NCBI GenBank assembly: GCA_963930775.1 | Contig: OZ005694.1 | Coordinates: 2,108,001-2,172,000 of the forward strand | DNA length: 64,000 nucleotides | Direction: 5' to 3' | From: Cliona cf. orientalis | Lineage: Eukaryota; Porifera; Demospongiae; Clionaida; Clionaidae | Part shown: one piece after another, positions 63,876 to 64,000 of the stretch | Layout of the letters: each line of letters starts with the position of its first letter | Position numbering within the stretch: position 1 is the first letter of the stretch | The notes under the pieces: generated by a model | Database searches by the model: none | What the model saw: only the letters and a program-made list of their open reading frames with translations | Told to the model about the DNA's origin: nothing | Translations under genes and position numbers: made by a program

Positions 63876-64000
63876 TCATTTTGTGTATTTAGCAGAATCT
63901 GGCATGGTAATGGGCCGAGGAGTATAATTGAGCAGCGGTTCAAGTTCAGGATCTTCAATTCGCTCATGAGCGATGTCATCATCTTCAATGATCTCATCGA
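63876..64000 (-). pseudogene. 3' end of the beta-helix/multi-TM family, copy 3 (runs off the window)
   Basis: The minus strand encodes DEIIEDDDIAHERIEDPELE, then PRPITMPDSAKYTK and TGA. It continues beyond the right edge, so whether the rest is intact is unknown. Its 3' flank (63580-63800) resembles those at 43480 and 45090. Confidence 0.65.

Overview
The window looks like an AT-rich invertebrate nuclear genome. Spliced genes have GT-AG introns, there are microsatellites, and much of the sequence is transposable elements: LINE 3' ends, a tRNA-derived SINE, Helitron, TIR elements and MITEs. The mix of a Helitron with GRP repeats, a DUF6589-type protein, a RecQ-like helicase and a signal-peptide/beta-helix/multi-TM family most resembles demosponges such as Amphimedon. 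That assignment is inferred from remembered family distributions, not from a search.

Layout. 0-15 kb holds a few small host-like genes: an F-box-like ORF (19-675), a 3-exon 65-aa gene (3765-4210), a 3-exon minus-strand gene for an acidic, Pro/Ser-rich, RGG-rich protein (6454-7610) and a possible short minus-strand ORF (14513-14692), among MITEs and simple repeats. 15.7-23.2 kb is a degraded minus-strand Helitron: zinc ribbon plus GRP repeats, then Rep (HUH), PIF1-type helicase and an OTU protease domain. An 812-bp TIR insertion and one in-frame TGA break it.

25.2-42.1 kb is a tandem array of about 650-bp units. Each carries a tRNA-like Pol III head, a 20-bp inverted repeat and an (ATTAC)n tract. 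The minus-strand tail of the unit matches the 3' ends of two LINE fragments in the same window, so the unit looks like a SINE using that LINE. An 8,778-bp transposon (29545-38322) is inserted in the array. It has perfect 88-bp TIRs and an 8-bp target duplication, and carries two convergent spliced genes: a six-exon DUF6589-like gene and a seven-exon RecQ-like helicase. This is the most interesting object here, because the pairing and termini suggest a cut-and-paste element whose candidate transposase is the DUF6589-like protein. Each gene carries one apparent frameshift.

42-52 kb contains a large minus-strand pseudogene (signal peptide, beta-helix ectodomain, Cys-rich segment, multi-TM region, acidic tail). 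It is broken by indels, two TGA codons and two MITEs flanked by TA. Two further copies of its 3' tail lie at 43991 and 63876. 52-64 kb is repeats: a pair of about 1-kb TTTAAGGTACC elements in opposite orientation, TACCGTA MITEs, a degenerate satellite, a nearly identical 486-bp direct duplication and a minisatellite.
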